From contig NZ_JOAN01000002.1 in NCBI RefSeq assembly GCF_000718555.1, positions 406,981-470,980 on the forward strand: 64,000 bases of DNA. The letters run 5' to 3'. A program made the translations under genes and the position numbers. The notes under the pieces are model-generated. The model was not told the origin of the DNA. It saw only the letters and a list, made by a program, of their open reading frames with translations, and searched no databases. The DNA is from Micromonospora chokoriensis. Lineage in GTDB: Bacteria > Actinomycetota > Actinomycetes > Mycobacteriales > Micromonosporaceae. Shown here piece after piece: positions 1-12,773 of the stretch (position 1 is the first letter of the stretch; each line of letters begins with the position of its first letter).

Positions 1-822
1 GAAGGTCCGTCCCGCCGTCCGGTGCGGCGGGCACGGTCGGGTCGGCGAGCCGCGCCGCGGGCCGCACCGGTGGAGCCTGCTCACCGGCGAGCCGGGCCGT
101 GATGCAGGCCGCCACCCCGGCCGGGTCCTCGTCGATCAGCCAGTGGCCGGCGTTCAGCTCGCACAACGCGGGCCGCGTCCCGGTCTGCCGGCGCCAGCCG
201 ACGAGCGCGCCGGTGGTCAGCTCGGTGTCCTCGCGGCCGTAGAGCACGCTGACCGGCACGCCCAGCGGCGCGGCCCGGTCCGGCCTGTACCCGGCGTAGA
301 GCGCGAAGTCGGCCCGGATCGCGTCCTCCAGCATCGGGCGCAGGTCGCGGCGCTCGGCCAGCTCCGGCGCGACGCCGCCCTGGGCGAGCACCACGTCCCA
401 GAACCGATCGCTCGGCAGGGTGTGCAGGCGGCGGGGAATGCCCGCGACGTCCGGTGCGGCGTAGGAGCCGACGAACAGGTGCGTCGGCTTGCTGCGGCGG
501 GCGGCCAGGAAGGCCAGCAGCGCGCCGCCGCAGAAGCCGAACAGCGCGTACTCCCCCGCTGTCGCGGTCAGGTCGGCGGCGATCTCGTCGAGCAACGGCT
601 CGAGGTCGGTGCGCGGCGGCTCGGCAATACGGGCCTGACGGCCGGGCAGGTGCAACGCCCATGGCTCGACCGACGCGGGCAGCGCGGCGGCGAGCGCACC
701 GAGCGCACCGGGTCCGCCGCCGGCATGGGGGAAGACGTACAGCCGGGTGGCGCCCTCCCGGGCCGGGCCCGGGCCGACGCGGATGAACCACCCGCCGGGG
801 GTGGTCGCCGGCATGCTCTGGG

Positions 823-826
<4 letters not shown>
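1..826 (-). CDS. Type II-like thioesterase with Cys nucleophile, partial (3' end outside window)
   Basis: Alpha/beta-hydrolase of the NRPS/PKS thioesterase family, which hydrolyses or releases acyl chains from carrier proteins. The GTG start at 826-824 overlaps the TGA of the upstream NRPS (825-823) and is preceded by GAGGAG, so the two are translationally coupled. Seen: N-terminal FPHAGGGPGA, then GFCGGALLAF where the family usually has GHSMG, so Cys replaces Ser. An Asp follows in YGREDTE and a catalytic-type His in NAGHW. The frame is still open after 275 codons at the window edge, and after the His region it enters a Pro/Ala-rich stretch. That is longer than a usual 240-260 residue TEII and could be a tail or a linker to another domain. 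Product release or editing is inferred from position. Confidence 0.85.
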
Positions 827-3957
<3,131 letters not shown>

Positions 3958-4165
3958 GCCGATGATTACCCCCTCGCCTTCGAGTCCTGCCGCACCGACG
4001 CTACGGGCGTGGTCCGAAGGGTGTCGTGTCGCCGGAACCGGCGACCCGTCGACTCGCCCGGCACGTGGGCCACGGTTTCCGGTGACACGACGGGCGATCG
4101 CGCGGTTCGTAGTGTCGGCCCCAGGCGAAGGGTCGCGTGTGGGCGGAGGCCGGCGAGGACAAGGG
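3958..4165. promoter_or_regulatory. Divergent NRPS promoter region with 18-bp palindrome
   Basis: This 208-bp gap separates the outward-facing starts of the two NRPS genes and must hold both promoters. A perfect palindrome, GTCGCCGG-AA-CCGGCGAC, lies at 4028-4045. A second inverted pair, GTCGTGTC (4023-4030) and GACACGAC (4084-4091), brackets part of the gap. TAGTGT at 4110-4115 could be a -10 for the rightward gene. A regulatory role is inferred; I do not know the binding protein. Confidence 0.45.
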
Positions 4166-7100
4166 GTGCATGTGGGCGCCAGCAACGTCGAGGACATCTA
4201 TGAGCTGTCCCCGCTGCAACGCGGGATGCTGCTGCACAGCGCACACGACGGCGCGCCGGACATGTACCTGAGCCAGCAGACCTATCTGGTCACCGGCAAG
4301 CTCGACCTCGAGGCGCTGGTGGCGGCCTGGCAGTCGGTCTCCGACCGGCACCCGGCCCTGCGCACCTCCTTTCATTGGGAGGACCTCGACAAGCCGCTGC
4401 AGGTGGTGCACCGCGAGGTCGACCTGCCGGTGATCCACCACGACTGGCCGGACGCCGGGGACGACCTCGCCGACCGGCTGGAGCGGCTGCGCGCCTCCGA
4501 CGCCGCGACCGGCTTCGACCTGACCGTGCCGCCGTTGCAGCGCCTGCACGTGGTGCGCGTTGGCGACGAACGCTTCGGCCTGGTGTGGAGCTTCCATCAC
4601 CTACTGATGGACGGCTGGTCGATCCCGATCCTGCTGGGCGAACTGCTCGGCGAGTACCGCGCGCGAACCGCTGGCTGGCCGACCTCCCCGCCAGCCCCGC
4701 CCTACCGCGACTACATCGCCTGGCTGCAGCGGCAGGACCCCGAGGCGAGCCGCCGCTGGTGGACCGGCCTGCTCGACAGCTCCACCGGGAACCGGTTGCG
4801 GCCGCTCGCACCGGCCGACCCCCGGCAGGGCACCGGCCCGATCGACCGCCGCGAGGTGCAACTGCCCGCCGCCCTGCTGGACGGGCTCCGTGAGGCGGCG
4901 GTCCGGCACCGCGTCACCCTGGGCACCCTGGCGTACGCGGTGTGGGCCGCGGTGATCCGCCGGCACAGCGACCGCGCCGACGTCGTCCTCGGCTGTGTCA
5001 CCTCGGGCCGCCCAGCGGACCTGCCCGGCGTCGAGGGGATGATCGGCGTGCTGGCGAACACCCTGCCACTGCCGGTCGAGGTGCCCGACGACGGCGACCT
5101 CGGCGACTGGCTGCGCCGGGTGCAGGACACCGCCGCCCAACTGCGGCGGCACGAATACACGTCGCTCGCTGACATCAAGCGGTGGGTCGGCCGGTCCGGG
5201 CAGGAGCTCTTCGACAGCACCCTGTCGGTCGACAACTACAGCATCACGATCGACCCGGCGATGCTCGGCGGTGACCTCACGTTCCGCCCGGACGTGCTCT
5301 TCGACAAGACCAGCACCCCGATCGCCGCCACCTTCACCCCTGACTCCGGCGCGGTGCAGATGCTGGTGCACCGCGACCGGTTCCCGGCGGGCTTCGTCGA
5401 CGACCTGGTGACCGACCTGACCGCAGCGCTGGAGGCGGTGACCAGCGCCGACCGGGTGCAGCAGGTCGCACCGGCTCGGCCGGCGGCCGGCCCGCCGCCC
5501 GTTCCCGCGACGGTCGAGGACAGCGCGGCCGGCCAGCCGCCGGCCACCGCCGTCGAGGAACGCATCGCCGAGGTCTACCGGCAGGTGCTGGAGCGGCCCA
5601 GCGTCGACGTCACCATGAGCTTCTTCGCGCTGGGCGGCGACTCGTTCGACGCGGTGCGCGCGGCCGGCCGCATCGAGGGTGCGTCGGTCGCGCTGATCGC
5701 GGCCCATCCCAGCGTGCGCGAGCTGGCCCGGGCCATCGCGCCGGAGGAGACGGCCGCACCCGAGCCGGACGCCGACCTCGACGACGAGATCGGCCGGCTG
5801 GAGGAGTTGCTGGCCCGCAAGCGTGCCGAGAAGGCACGCCGCGACGAGACACCGCAACTGGTGCCGGTGCCACGCGAGCCGTCGATGGTCTGCACCCACC
5901 AGCAGGAGGCCATGTGGTTCATGCACCAGGTGGCCCCGCACTGGACGTCCTATCACGTGCCGATCCCGCTGCGGTTGCACGGCAACCTGGACGTGGCCGC
6001 GCTGGAGCGGGCGATGCACACGCTGGTCGTGCGACACGAGTCGCTGCGCACCCGGTTCGTCGCCGAGCACGGCGTGCCCCGCCAGGTGATCGACCCGCCT
6101 CCGGCGCGGACTCGGCTGCCGGTGACCGAGCTGACCGAGGACCAGGTCGAGCCGTGGGCCCGCGGCCTCTACACCGAGCCGTTCGACCTGGCGGCCGCGC
6201 CGGCGTTCCGGGTGGGAGTGGGGCGTGTCGCCCCGGACGACTTCGTGGTGGTGATGGTCTTCCACCACATCGTCACCGACGGCTGGTCGGGCCGGATCCT
6301 CGGCGACGAGCTCTCCGCGGCATACGCGGCTGTCCGCGCCGGCGTCCCGGCGAAGCTGCCGCCGGTCCGGGTGCAACCAGCCGACCTGGCGGTCTGGCAG
6401 CGCCGCTGGCTGGCCGGCCCGGAACGCGACCGGCAGATCGGCCACTGGCGCGAGGCGCTGGCTGGACTGTCGACAGTGGACTTTTCGGCCGACCGGCCGC
6501 GGCCAGCCCGACCGAACGGCGCCGGCGCGAACGTCCTCCGCGTACTGCCCGCCGAGACCTCGGCCGCCGTCCGCGCCTATACCCGCGAGCATCGGGTCTC
6601 GCTGCTGTCGGTACTGCACGCCGGCCTGCTGTCGGTGCTGCACCGCTGGACCGGGCAGCTCGACCTGCCGGTCGGCTCGCTGCTCACCGGCCGTACCAGC
6701 GCCGAGATCGAGTCGATGGTGGGTTATCTCGGCAGCATCGTGGTGCTGCGGCCAGACCTAAGCGGCGAGCCGAGCTTCGCTGAGCTGATCGACCGCTGCA
6801 ACCGCGTCGTGCTCGACGCGACAAGTCGCCAGGACGTGCCGTTCCTGCTTGTCGTGGACGCGCTGCGTCCCGAGCGGGTGACCGGCCGTAACCCGCTCTT
6901 CCAGATCGGCCTCACGCTGCACCCGCCGGGCATCAACGCGGCCCTGCGTCTGGGCGACGATGTCACCGGCGAGCAGTTCGGGCTGCACGACGAATACACG
7001 CTGTGGGACATGGCGGTCGACGTCACCGACGCGCCGGACGGTGACCTCTACCTCTCCATCGACTACTCTGCCGAGCTCTACGACCCGGAGCGGATCACGC

Positions 7101-8842
7101 GCTTCGCCGACCACTTCGCCACCGCCCTCACGGCCGGCCTGTCCGATCCCGACACCCGCGCCACGGACTTGGAGATCATGCCGGCTGCCGAACGTCGGCA
7201 GGCGCTGCCCGAGGCCGCCCCGGTCACCGCCGCTCCGCCGGTGCACGAGCAGATCTCGGCGATCGCCGCGCGGACCCCGCACGCCCCGGCGGTGTTGGCC
7301 GCCGACGGCGCCGGGCTGACCTATCGGGAGCTCGACCGGGCCGCCGACCGGCTGGCGCACCGCCTGCGCGAGCGTGGCGCCCGGCCCGGCCTGCTGGTGG
7401 AGGCGCGCGTCGACGGGCCGCTGCGGGTAGCCGCTCTGCTCGCGGTCTGGCGGACCGGGGCCTGCCTGGTGCCGCCCGGCAGCTCCGCCGGCCCAGCGTC
7501 CGCACTTGTCGTCACGGCGGCCGACAACGCGGCCGGCACGGACACCGAGGCCCGCTTCGTCGAGCCTGACGAGGCCGCTCCCGCGGTGATCCTCGGTGAC
7601 GGTCCAGAGCCGATCGTCGTCTCCTACCGCGCCGTCCGAGCCCGGATCGTCGCGCTGCGCGACGGCGTCCCGCTGGAGCCGGGCGACCGGGTGCTGAACG
7701 CCTCGCCGGAGGGCGGGCACGCCTGGCTCACCGAGCTGTTCTGGGCGCTCACGTGCGGCGCCACCGTCGTGCTGCCGACCCCGGGCGACCGCCCCGACGC
7801 GGCGGAACTGGGCATCACCGCGCTGCGAACAGGCCCGGCCGGGCTGCGGGAGCTGATCGGCGCGGCCGCGCCGGCGAGCCTGCGCCGGGTGATCTGCGGC
7901 GGCGACGCGGTACCGGCCGACACCGTACGCCGGTTCCACGCCACCTGGCCCGGCGCGCGACTGCACCTGGCGCTGGGCTCGACCGAGACCGGCGACGTGA
8001 CCCTGTCCCCGCACCCCGGACTTCCGGTGCCAGGGGCCCGGGCGCTGGTGCTCGACGACCGGCTGCGGCCGGCCCCGATCGGCGTGCCGGGCCGGCTCTT
8101 CGTCGCCGGCGACGCGGTCGCCGACGGCTACCTCGGTGCGCCTGCCCGCACGGCGCGCACCTTCGTGGCCGGCCCGCACGGCACCGGGCCGATGTGCGCC
8201 ACCGGCGACCTGGTACGCCGGCACGCCGACGGCCACCTCGAGCTGCTCGGCGACGCTGAGCGCCGGGTCACCGTGCGCGGCGATCGGATCGATCCGCAGC
8301 GAATCGAGGAGGCGCTCGCCGATCACCCGCTGGTTCGGCACGGCGTGGTCGTGCCCGCCGGCGACGGTCTCACCGCGTACGTATGCGGCTGGCACGGTCG
8401 TCGGGAGCCGGACCCGCACGGCTTGCGTGAGTTCCTCGCCGGACGGCTGCCCGCCCACCTGCTCCCCCGCGTCCTGGTCACCGTCGCCGACCTGCCGCTC
8501 ACCGCCGCCGGCACGATCGACCGCGACCGGCTTCCACAGGCCGCGCCGCCGCCCGACTCGGTCCCGGCCTCCGAGACCACCCGGCAGTGGCTGGCGGGCA
8601 CCTGGCTGGAGATCGTCGGCACGCCGTGTGGCGGCGGCACCTTCTGGGAGCTCGGCGCGAGCTCGTTGCAGGCCACCCGCCTGGTCGCCCGGGTTCGCGC
8701 CGGTCTCGGCGTCAACCTGACCATCGACGAACTGTTCGCCCATCCCACGCTGGACCAGCTCGCCGCCTGGATCGACCGGGCCGCGGCCGGGCCCGCCGCA
8801 CCCGCCGAGGAAGCCGATGAGCACACCGCCCTGCGCCACTGA
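4166..8842 (+). CDS. NRPS, C-T-C-A*-T with degenerate adenylation domain
   Basis: 1558-residue NRPS; GTG start chosen because GAGGA lies 6 bp upstream (4155-4159). Domains: C1 about 1-440 (HHLLMDGWS near 147); T1 about 460-530 (LGGDSF, Ser 493) with no A domain before it; C2 about 575-1005 (HHIVTDGWS near 700); A-like about 1020-1450; T2 about 1465-1540 (LGASSL, Ser about 1500). The A-like domain has lost the P-loop (TSGSTGxPKG is replaced by ILGDGPEPIVV). The Asp that holds the amino group aligns with His, and the A10 Lys is Thr (AGTIDR). It is therefore probably inactive, and both T domains would need loading in trans. Its stop overlaps the next gene by 26 bp, opening a four-gene operon. 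Where its substrates come from is not shown by the sequence. Confidence 0.93.
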   Translation: MHVGASNVEDIYELSPLQRGMLLHSAHDGAPDMYLSQQTYLVTGKLDLEALVAAWQSVSDRHPALRTSFHWEDLDKPLQVVHREVDLPVIHHDWPDAGDDLADRLERLRASDAATGFDLTVPPLQRLHVVRVGDERFGLVWSFHHLLMDGWSIPILLGELLGEYRARTAGWPTSPPAPPYRDYIAWLQRQDPEASRRWWTGLLDSSTGNRLRPLAPADPRQGTGPIDRREVQLPAALLDGLREAAVRHRVTLGTLAYAVWAAVIRRHSDRADVVLGCVTSGRPADLPGVEGMIGVLANTLPLPVEVPDDGDLGDWLRRVQDTAAQLRRHEYTSLADIKRWVGRSGQELFDSTLSVDNYSITIDPAMLGGDLTFRPDVLFDKTSTPIAATFTPDSGAVQMLVHRDRFPAGFVDDLVTDLTAALEAVTSADRVQQVAPARPAAGPPPVPATVEDSAAGQPPATAVEERIAEVYRQVLERPSVDVTMSFFALGGDSFDAVRAAGRIEGASVALIAAHPSVRELARAIAPEETAAPEPDADLDDEIGRLEELLARKRAEKARRDETPQLVPVPREPSMVCTHQQEAMWFMHQVAPHWTSYHVPIPLRLHGNLDVAALERAMHTLVVRHESLRTRFVAEHGVPRQVIDPPPARTRLPVTELTEDQVEPWARGLYTEPFDLAAAPAFRVGVGRVAPDDFVVVMVFHHIVTDGWSGRILGDELSAAYAAVRAGVPAKLPPVRVQPADLAVWQRRWLAGPERDRQIGHWREALAGLSTVDFSADRPRPARPNGAGANVLRVLPAETSAAVRAYTREHRVSLLSVLHAGLLSVLHRWTGQLDLPVGSLLTGRTSAEIESMVGYLGSIVVLRPDLSGEPSFAELIDRCNRVVLDATSRQDVPFLLVVDALRPERVTGRNPLFQIGLTLHPPGINAALRLGDDVTGEQFGLHDEYTLWDMAVDVTDAPDGDLYLSIDYSAELYDPERITRFADHFATALTAGLSDPDTRATDLEIMPAAERRQALPEAAPVTAAPPVHEQISAIAARTPHAPAVLAADGAGLTYRELDRAADRLAHRLRERGARPGLLVEARVDGPLRVAALLAVWRTGACLVPPGSSAGPASALVVTAADNAAGTDTEARFVEPDEAAPAVILGDGPEPIVVSYRAVRARIVALRDGVPLEPGDRVLNASPEGGHAWLTELFWALTCGATVVLPTPGDRPDAAELGITALRTGPAGLRELIGAAAPASLRRVICGGDAVPADTVRRFHATWPGARLHLALGSTETGDVTLSPHPGLPVPGARALVLDDRLRPAPIGVPGRLFVAGDAVADGYLGAPARTARTFVAGPHGTGPMCATGDLVRRHADGHLELLGDAERRVTVRGDRIDPQRIEEALADHPLVRHGVVVPAGDGLTAYVCGWHGRREPDPHGLREFLAGRLPAHLLPRVLVTVADLPLTAAGTIDRDRLPQAAPPPDSVPASETTRQWLAGTWLEIVGTPCGGGTFWELGASSLQATRLVARVRAGLGVNLTIDELFAHPTLDQLAAWIDRAAAGPAAPAEEADEHTALRH

Positions 8843-9269
8843 GCGCTCCGACAGCTACAGCGTCTCGATCAGCGCGCCGGTCGACTTCGTCTGGGCCACG
8901 CTGGCGACCGTCGCCGACTGGCCCCGCTTCTCCCCGTTCGCGCTGCGCGTACGCCCGGAGTCGCCAGGCACCTTCACGGTCACCAGCCCCACCGGCGACG
9001 TGCGGCTGACCAGCCACTTCGACGAGGCGCTGCGGTTGCTCGACCACACCGTGACGCTCGCCGACGGCACCGACGTCTTCATCCCCTACCGGGTGACACC
9101 CAACCACCGCGGCAGCGAGCTGATCATGACGAACGTGAAGTCGCCGACGGACAGCGCGGCGGAGTACGAGGAGCAGCTCGGCTGGATGCGCACCGAGCTG
9201 GCGAACGCGAAGACATACGTCGAGGAGTGCTACGCCGCGCGAGGCGAAGGGGCGAGCCGTGCTGACTGA
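8817..9269 (+). CDS. SRPBCC/START-like small protein
   Basis: 150 residues. It opens with a beta strand and SAPVDFVWATLATVADWPRFS, a pattern typical of SRPBCC (polyketide cyclase/START-like) helix-grip proteins, and ends in a long C-terminal helix. No catalytic residue can be assigned. It overlaps the NRPS upstream by 26 bp and the M28 peptidase downstream by 11 bp, so it is translated as part of the NRPS operon. Family members bind hydrophobic ligands, and some cyclise or dehydrate polyketides. Action on the NRPS product or on a tethered intermediate is an inference from the operon. It does not look like MppR, the acetoacetate-decarboxylase-fold cyclase of the enduracididine pathway. Confidence 0.72.
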   Translation: MSTPPCATERSDSYSVSISAPVDFVWATLATVADWPRFSPFALRVRPESPGTFTVTSPTGDVRLTSHFDEALRLLDHTVTLADGTDVFIPYRVTPNHRGSELIMTNVKSPTDSAAEYEEQLGWMRTELANAKTYVEECYAARGEGASRAD

Positions 9270-11592
9270 GACCGTGACCGCTCCACCGCCACGCGCTGCG
9301 GCGCCACCCCCGGGGCGGACGAGTCCGCTGCCCGCGCTTATCGCGATCGGCGCGCTGATCCTCCTGACCGCCCTGACCCTGCTGAGCCTGCGGCCGGCCG
9401 GGCCGGAGCCGGCGTCCGCGCCGGCGACGGAGTTCTCCGCCGACCGTGCGATGGCCAAGCTCGACCGGATCGCCGCCCGCGCGCACCCCACCGGTTCGCC
9501 GACGCACCAGCAGGTCCGCGACTATCTGGTGGCGGAGCTGCGAGCGGCCGGGCTGGAGCCCTCGGTGCAGGACCGGGTCGCGGTGCGGGCTACCGAGAAC
9601 ACGCTGGACGCCGGGTCGGTGTCGAATGTCTACGCCACCATCGCCGGACGGCAGTCGACCGGGCAGGTGCTGCTGGTCGCCCACTACGATTCGGTGCCGA
9701 TCGGGCCCGGCGCGGCCGACAACGGCGGCAACGTCGCCGCGCTGCTCGAGATCGTCCGGGTGCTCAAGGCCGGCGCGCAGTCCCGCAACGACATCGGCGT
9801 GCTCTTCACCGACGCGGAGGAGCAGGGGCTACTCGGCGCGAAGGCGTTCCTGGACTCGGGCGCCGCCGGCGACCCGGCCCGGGTGGTGGCGGTGAATTTC
9901 GAGGCACGCGGTTCGTCCGGGCCTGCGGTCATGTTCGAGACCGTGGGGGGAGACCTGACCCCGGCCGTACGGGCGTCGGGCGCCCTGACCACGTCGGCGG
10001 CCGTCCAGGTCTATCGGGCGATGCCCAACGACACTGACCTGAGTGTGCTCGGCGACGCCGGCATGCGGGGCCTGAACCTCGCCCACCTGGCTGGTGCGGG
10101 CCACTATCACACGGCCCACGACAGCGCCGACCGGTTGAGCCGGGCCAGTGTGCAGGACATGGGCGAGGCCGGGCTGGGCGCCGCCCGCGAGCTGGCCGGC
10201 GCCGACCTCGCCGACACCGGCAGCGAGGGCACCTTCTTCTCGTTCTTCGGCACGGTGATCTGGTATCCCGCCCTACTCGTGCTCCCGCTCGCGGTGCTGA
10301 CCGCAGCGGGTTTCCTGGCGCTGCTGTGGTGGGGCCGGCGACGTGGGCTCTCCCCACGCGGGGTGGCGCGCACGGTCGTCACGCTGCCGCTGTGCCTGCT
10401 CGCCGCGGCCGTTCTCGGGCAGATCGGCTGGCTGATCCTGGCCGGTCGGTCGCCGGGCTCGTTCCTGCTGATGGGTGGGGTCTACCACCCGGCCCGCTAC
10501 CTGATCGGCGTGGCGGCGCTGCTGCTGGTGGCCCTGCTCGTCTGGTATCGCTGGGCACGGCGACGGGCGTCCGCGCTGGACGCGATGGTCGGCGTGGCCG
10601 GCTGGTTCAGCCTGCTGGCCGTCGCCTGCGCGGTGCTGGCCCCCGGCGCGGCCTATCTGTTCACCTGGCCGGCGCTGGCCGGCCTGGCCGGCGCGTGGCT
10701 GGCGCTGCGGCGCGGCCCGGCCGATCCGCTGTGGACGGCGGTGGCCGGCGGCGTGTTCGCGGCGGTGGCCGTAGTGCTGGTGCTGCCGGTCGTGATGCTG
10801 ATGGTCCCGCCGCTCGGCCTGCCGCTCACCGTGCTGCGGCTGCTGCTCGCGATCACCCTCGGCGCGGCTCTCCTGGCCGTGCTCGGCCCGCTGCCCCCGC
10901 GCCGCGCGCTCACCGCAGGGATGCTCACGCTGACCGTCGCCGGGGTCGCCGCGATCGTGATCGTGGCCGCCGGCGACCGCTACAGCAGCCGCGACCCGCA
11001 GCCGGTCAGCCTCGGCTATCTGCTGGAGGCGGACGCCGGGCGGGCGTCGTGGATCAGCAACGGCGGACCGGCCCAGCCGGTGGTCGGGCCGCTGCTCAAC
11101 GGCGGCGGCATCGTTCCCGACCAGCGGGTGCCACACCTGGCCGGCGCCCAACTGCAGGCCGGACCGGCGGCGGTGGCGCCCGAGGTGCGCGGCGCGCAGG
11201 TGGAGCAGCCCACCACGCGGGTGCAGGACGGGGTGACCACGACCCAGGCGCGGATCCGGGTGCCCGCCGACGTCTACAGCATCATCGTCTTCGCCGACAC
11301 GTCGGCGCATGAGATTCTCGGCGCCACGGTCAACGGCGGTGAGCTGCCGGGTGGGCGCAACGTCGGGGCGGCTTCGGCACCCTGGGGCTGGGGCTTCGGC
11401 TATGCCGGCCCGCCGGCCGACGGGGTCGAGCTGACCATCCGGTCGCGCGGCACCGGAGCGCTGCGGATCCTGGTCACCACGACCACGGCCGGCCTACCCG
11501 CCTCCGCGCCGCTGCTGCCGGCGGACCTGAGCTGGGCGAACTGGCCGTCGGTCGCCGGGCAGACCTTCGTCGTGAGCACCCACCGGCTATGA
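9259..11592 (+). CDS. Polytopic membrane M28-family metallopeptidase
   Basis: 777 residues; GTG start. One N-terminal membrane segment (about 26-45) is followed by an M28 aminopeptidase domain (about 60-310). Zinc-ligand motifs of the family are visible: AHYD, AADNGG, DAEEQG, NFEARG and a terminal His in YHTAHD. Around eight hydrophobic segments follow (about 330-580), then a roughly 200-residue soluble C-terminal domain. The layout resembles membrane-anchored M28 proteases of the vacuolar/Pff1 type, with the peptidase likely outside the cell. It lies inside the NRPS operon, and its stop overlaps the P450 start (ATGA). Membrane peptidases in NRPS clusters often trim an acyl-peptide leader from an inactive precursor after export. 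That role is possible here, as is self-resistance; neither is proven. Confidence 0.85.
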   Translation: MLTETVTAPPPRAAAPPPGRTSPLPALIAIGALILLTALTLLSLRPAGPEPASAPATEFSADRAMAKLDRIAARAHPTGSPTHQQVRDYLVAELRAAGLEPSVQDRVAVRATENTLDAGSVSNVYATIAGRQSTGQVLLVAHYDSVPIGPGAADNGGNVAALLEIVRVLKAGAQSRNDIGVLFTDAEEQGLLGAKAFLDSGAAGDPARVVAVNFEARGSSGPAVMFETVGGDLTPAVRASGALTTSAAVQVYRAMPNDTDLSVLGDAGMRGLNLAHLAGAGHYHTAHDSADRLSRASVQDMGEAGLGAARELAGADLADTGSEGTFFSFFGTVIWYPALLVLPLAVLTAAGFLALLWWGRRRGLSPRGVARTVVTLPLCLLAAAVLGQIGWLILAGRSPGSFLLMGGVYHPARYLIGVAALLLVALLVWYRWARRRASALDAMVGVAGWFSLLAVACAVLAPGAAYLFTWPALAGLAGAWLALRRGPADPLWTAVAGGVFAAVAVVLVLPVVMLMVPPLGLPLTVLRLLLAITLGAALLAVLGPLPPRRALTAGMLTLTVAGVAAIVIVAAGDRYSSRDPQPVSLGYLLEADAGRASWISNGGPAQPVVGPLLNGGGIVPDQRVPHLAGAQLQAGPAAVAPEVRGAQVEQPTTRVQDGVTTTQARIRVPADVYSIIVFADTSAHEILGATVNGGELPGGRNVGAASAPWGWGFGYAGPPADGVELTIRSRGTGALRILVTTTTAGLPASAPLLPADLSWANWPSVAGQTFVVSTHRL

Positions 11593-12773
11593 CCACAACC
11601 GAGCCCGTCTACGACCCGTTCTCGTACCTCCTGCACGAGGACCCCTATCCGACCTATGCCTGGATGCGCGAGCACGCGCCGCTCTATCGGAACGAGTCCC
11701 GAAACTTCTGGGCCCTGTCCCGCTATGCCGACGTGCAGGCGGCGCTGCGTAACCCGGGCCTGTTCTCCAGCCGCAACGGCATCTCACTGGAACCGGACCT
11801 GTGGGGTCCCGAGGCCGAGAAGACCAGCTTCTATCTCGCCATGGACCCGCCCCGGCACGGGCGGATGCGCCGGCTGACCGGGTCGGTCTTCAAGCCCCGG
11901 TGGGTTCAGACGATGGAGCCGCGGATCCGGGAGCTGGCCCGGGCCCGGCTGGCGCCGCTGCGCGACGGGGGCACGTTCGACCTGGCCGACTTCGGCGCCG
12001 CGCTGCCGCACGACGTGATGTGCGAGCTGATCGGCATCCCGGCGGCGGACCGCGACGCGCTACGCGTCGACAACGACCTGCTCAACCACTGCGAGGACGG
12101 CTTGGAGACGCGGTCAGCGGCGACCCTGGCCGCGGGATTCCGGCTGGCCGTCTACTACGTCAGCCTGATCAACGACCGGCGGCGTCAGCGGCGCGACGAC
12201 CTGCTGTCGACCATGCTGGACACCGAGACGGAGGAGGGCCCGCTGACCGACGGGCAGCTCGTCGCGTTCCTCTTTCTCATGGTCAGCGCCACCAACGAGT
12301 CGACGGGCAAGCAGATCGGCATCGCGCTGCACCATGGGTGGCGGCTGCCCGAGGTGCGGCGGGCCGGGCTGAACGGCCGCGCCGCGGACTGGTGCGACGA
12401 GTCGCTGCGCTTCGACTCGCCCAGCCAGATGATGGCCCGCACGCTGACCGAGGAGACGGTGCTGCACGGCGAGCGGCTGCCGGCCGGCGCCCGGGTGGCT
12501 CTGCTGCCCGCCTCCGGCAACCGGGACGAGCGGGTGTTCGCCGACCCGGACGTGTTCGCCCTCGACCGGGACACCAGCGCCATGATCAGTTTCGGTCTCG
12601 GGCCACATTTCTGCCCGGGTGCCGGCCTGGCCCGGCTGGAGATCACGATCGCGCTGCAAGAGTTCGGCGCGCTGGTGTCCGACTACGAGATCGACATGGA
12701 CCGGGCCCGCCTGGTGCACTCGCCGCACCAGCGCGGGTTCCTCTCCCTACCGGCAACCGTCACCCGTCGCTGA
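11589..12773 (+). CDS. Cytochrome P450
   Basis: 394-residue bacterial class I P450 without a membrane anchor. The haem-binding motif is FGLGPHFCPGAG, with the axial Cys, and the ExxR motif is ESLR. The I-helix segment reads SATNEST, so the usual acid-alcohol pair is Glu-Ser rather than Asp/Glu-Thr. The start ATG overlaps the stop of the M28 peptidase gene (ATGA at 11589-11592), making it the last gene of the NRPS operon. It probably hydroxylates or oxidises an amino acid, carrier-bound residue or the finished peptide; the substrate cannot be read from sequence. No ferredoxin gene is adjacent. Its 3' end overlaps the convergent aminotransferase gene by 14 bp. Confidence 0.93.
   Translation: MTTTEPVYDPFSYLLHEDPYPTYAWMREHAPLYRNESRNFWALSRYADVQAALRNPGLFSSRNGISLEPDLWGPEAEKTSFYLAMDPPRHGRMRRLTGSVFKPRWVQTMEPRIRELARARLAPLRDGGTFDLADFGAALPHDVMCELIGIPAADRDALRVDNDLLNHCEDGLETRSAATLAAGFRLAVYYVSLINDRRRQRRDDLLSTMLDTETEEGPLTDGQLVAFLFLMVSATNESTGKQIGIALHHGWRLPEVRRAGLNGRAADWCDESLRFDSPSQMMARTLTEETVLHGERLPAGARVALLPASGNRDERVFADPDVFALDRDTSAMISFGLGPHFCPGAGLARLEITIALQEFGALVSDYEIDMDRARLVHSPHQRGFLSLPATVTRR

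Noticed and set aside
3958..4197. 80-codon N-terminal extension of the glycine NRPS module
   Set aside because: It crosses the divergent promoter gap, and C-domain homology begins after ATG 3957.
8817..9269. MppR-type cyclase that would complete an enduracididine pathway
   Set aside because: The sequence looks like an SRPBCC helix-grip fold, not the acetoacetate-decarboxylase fold of MppR.
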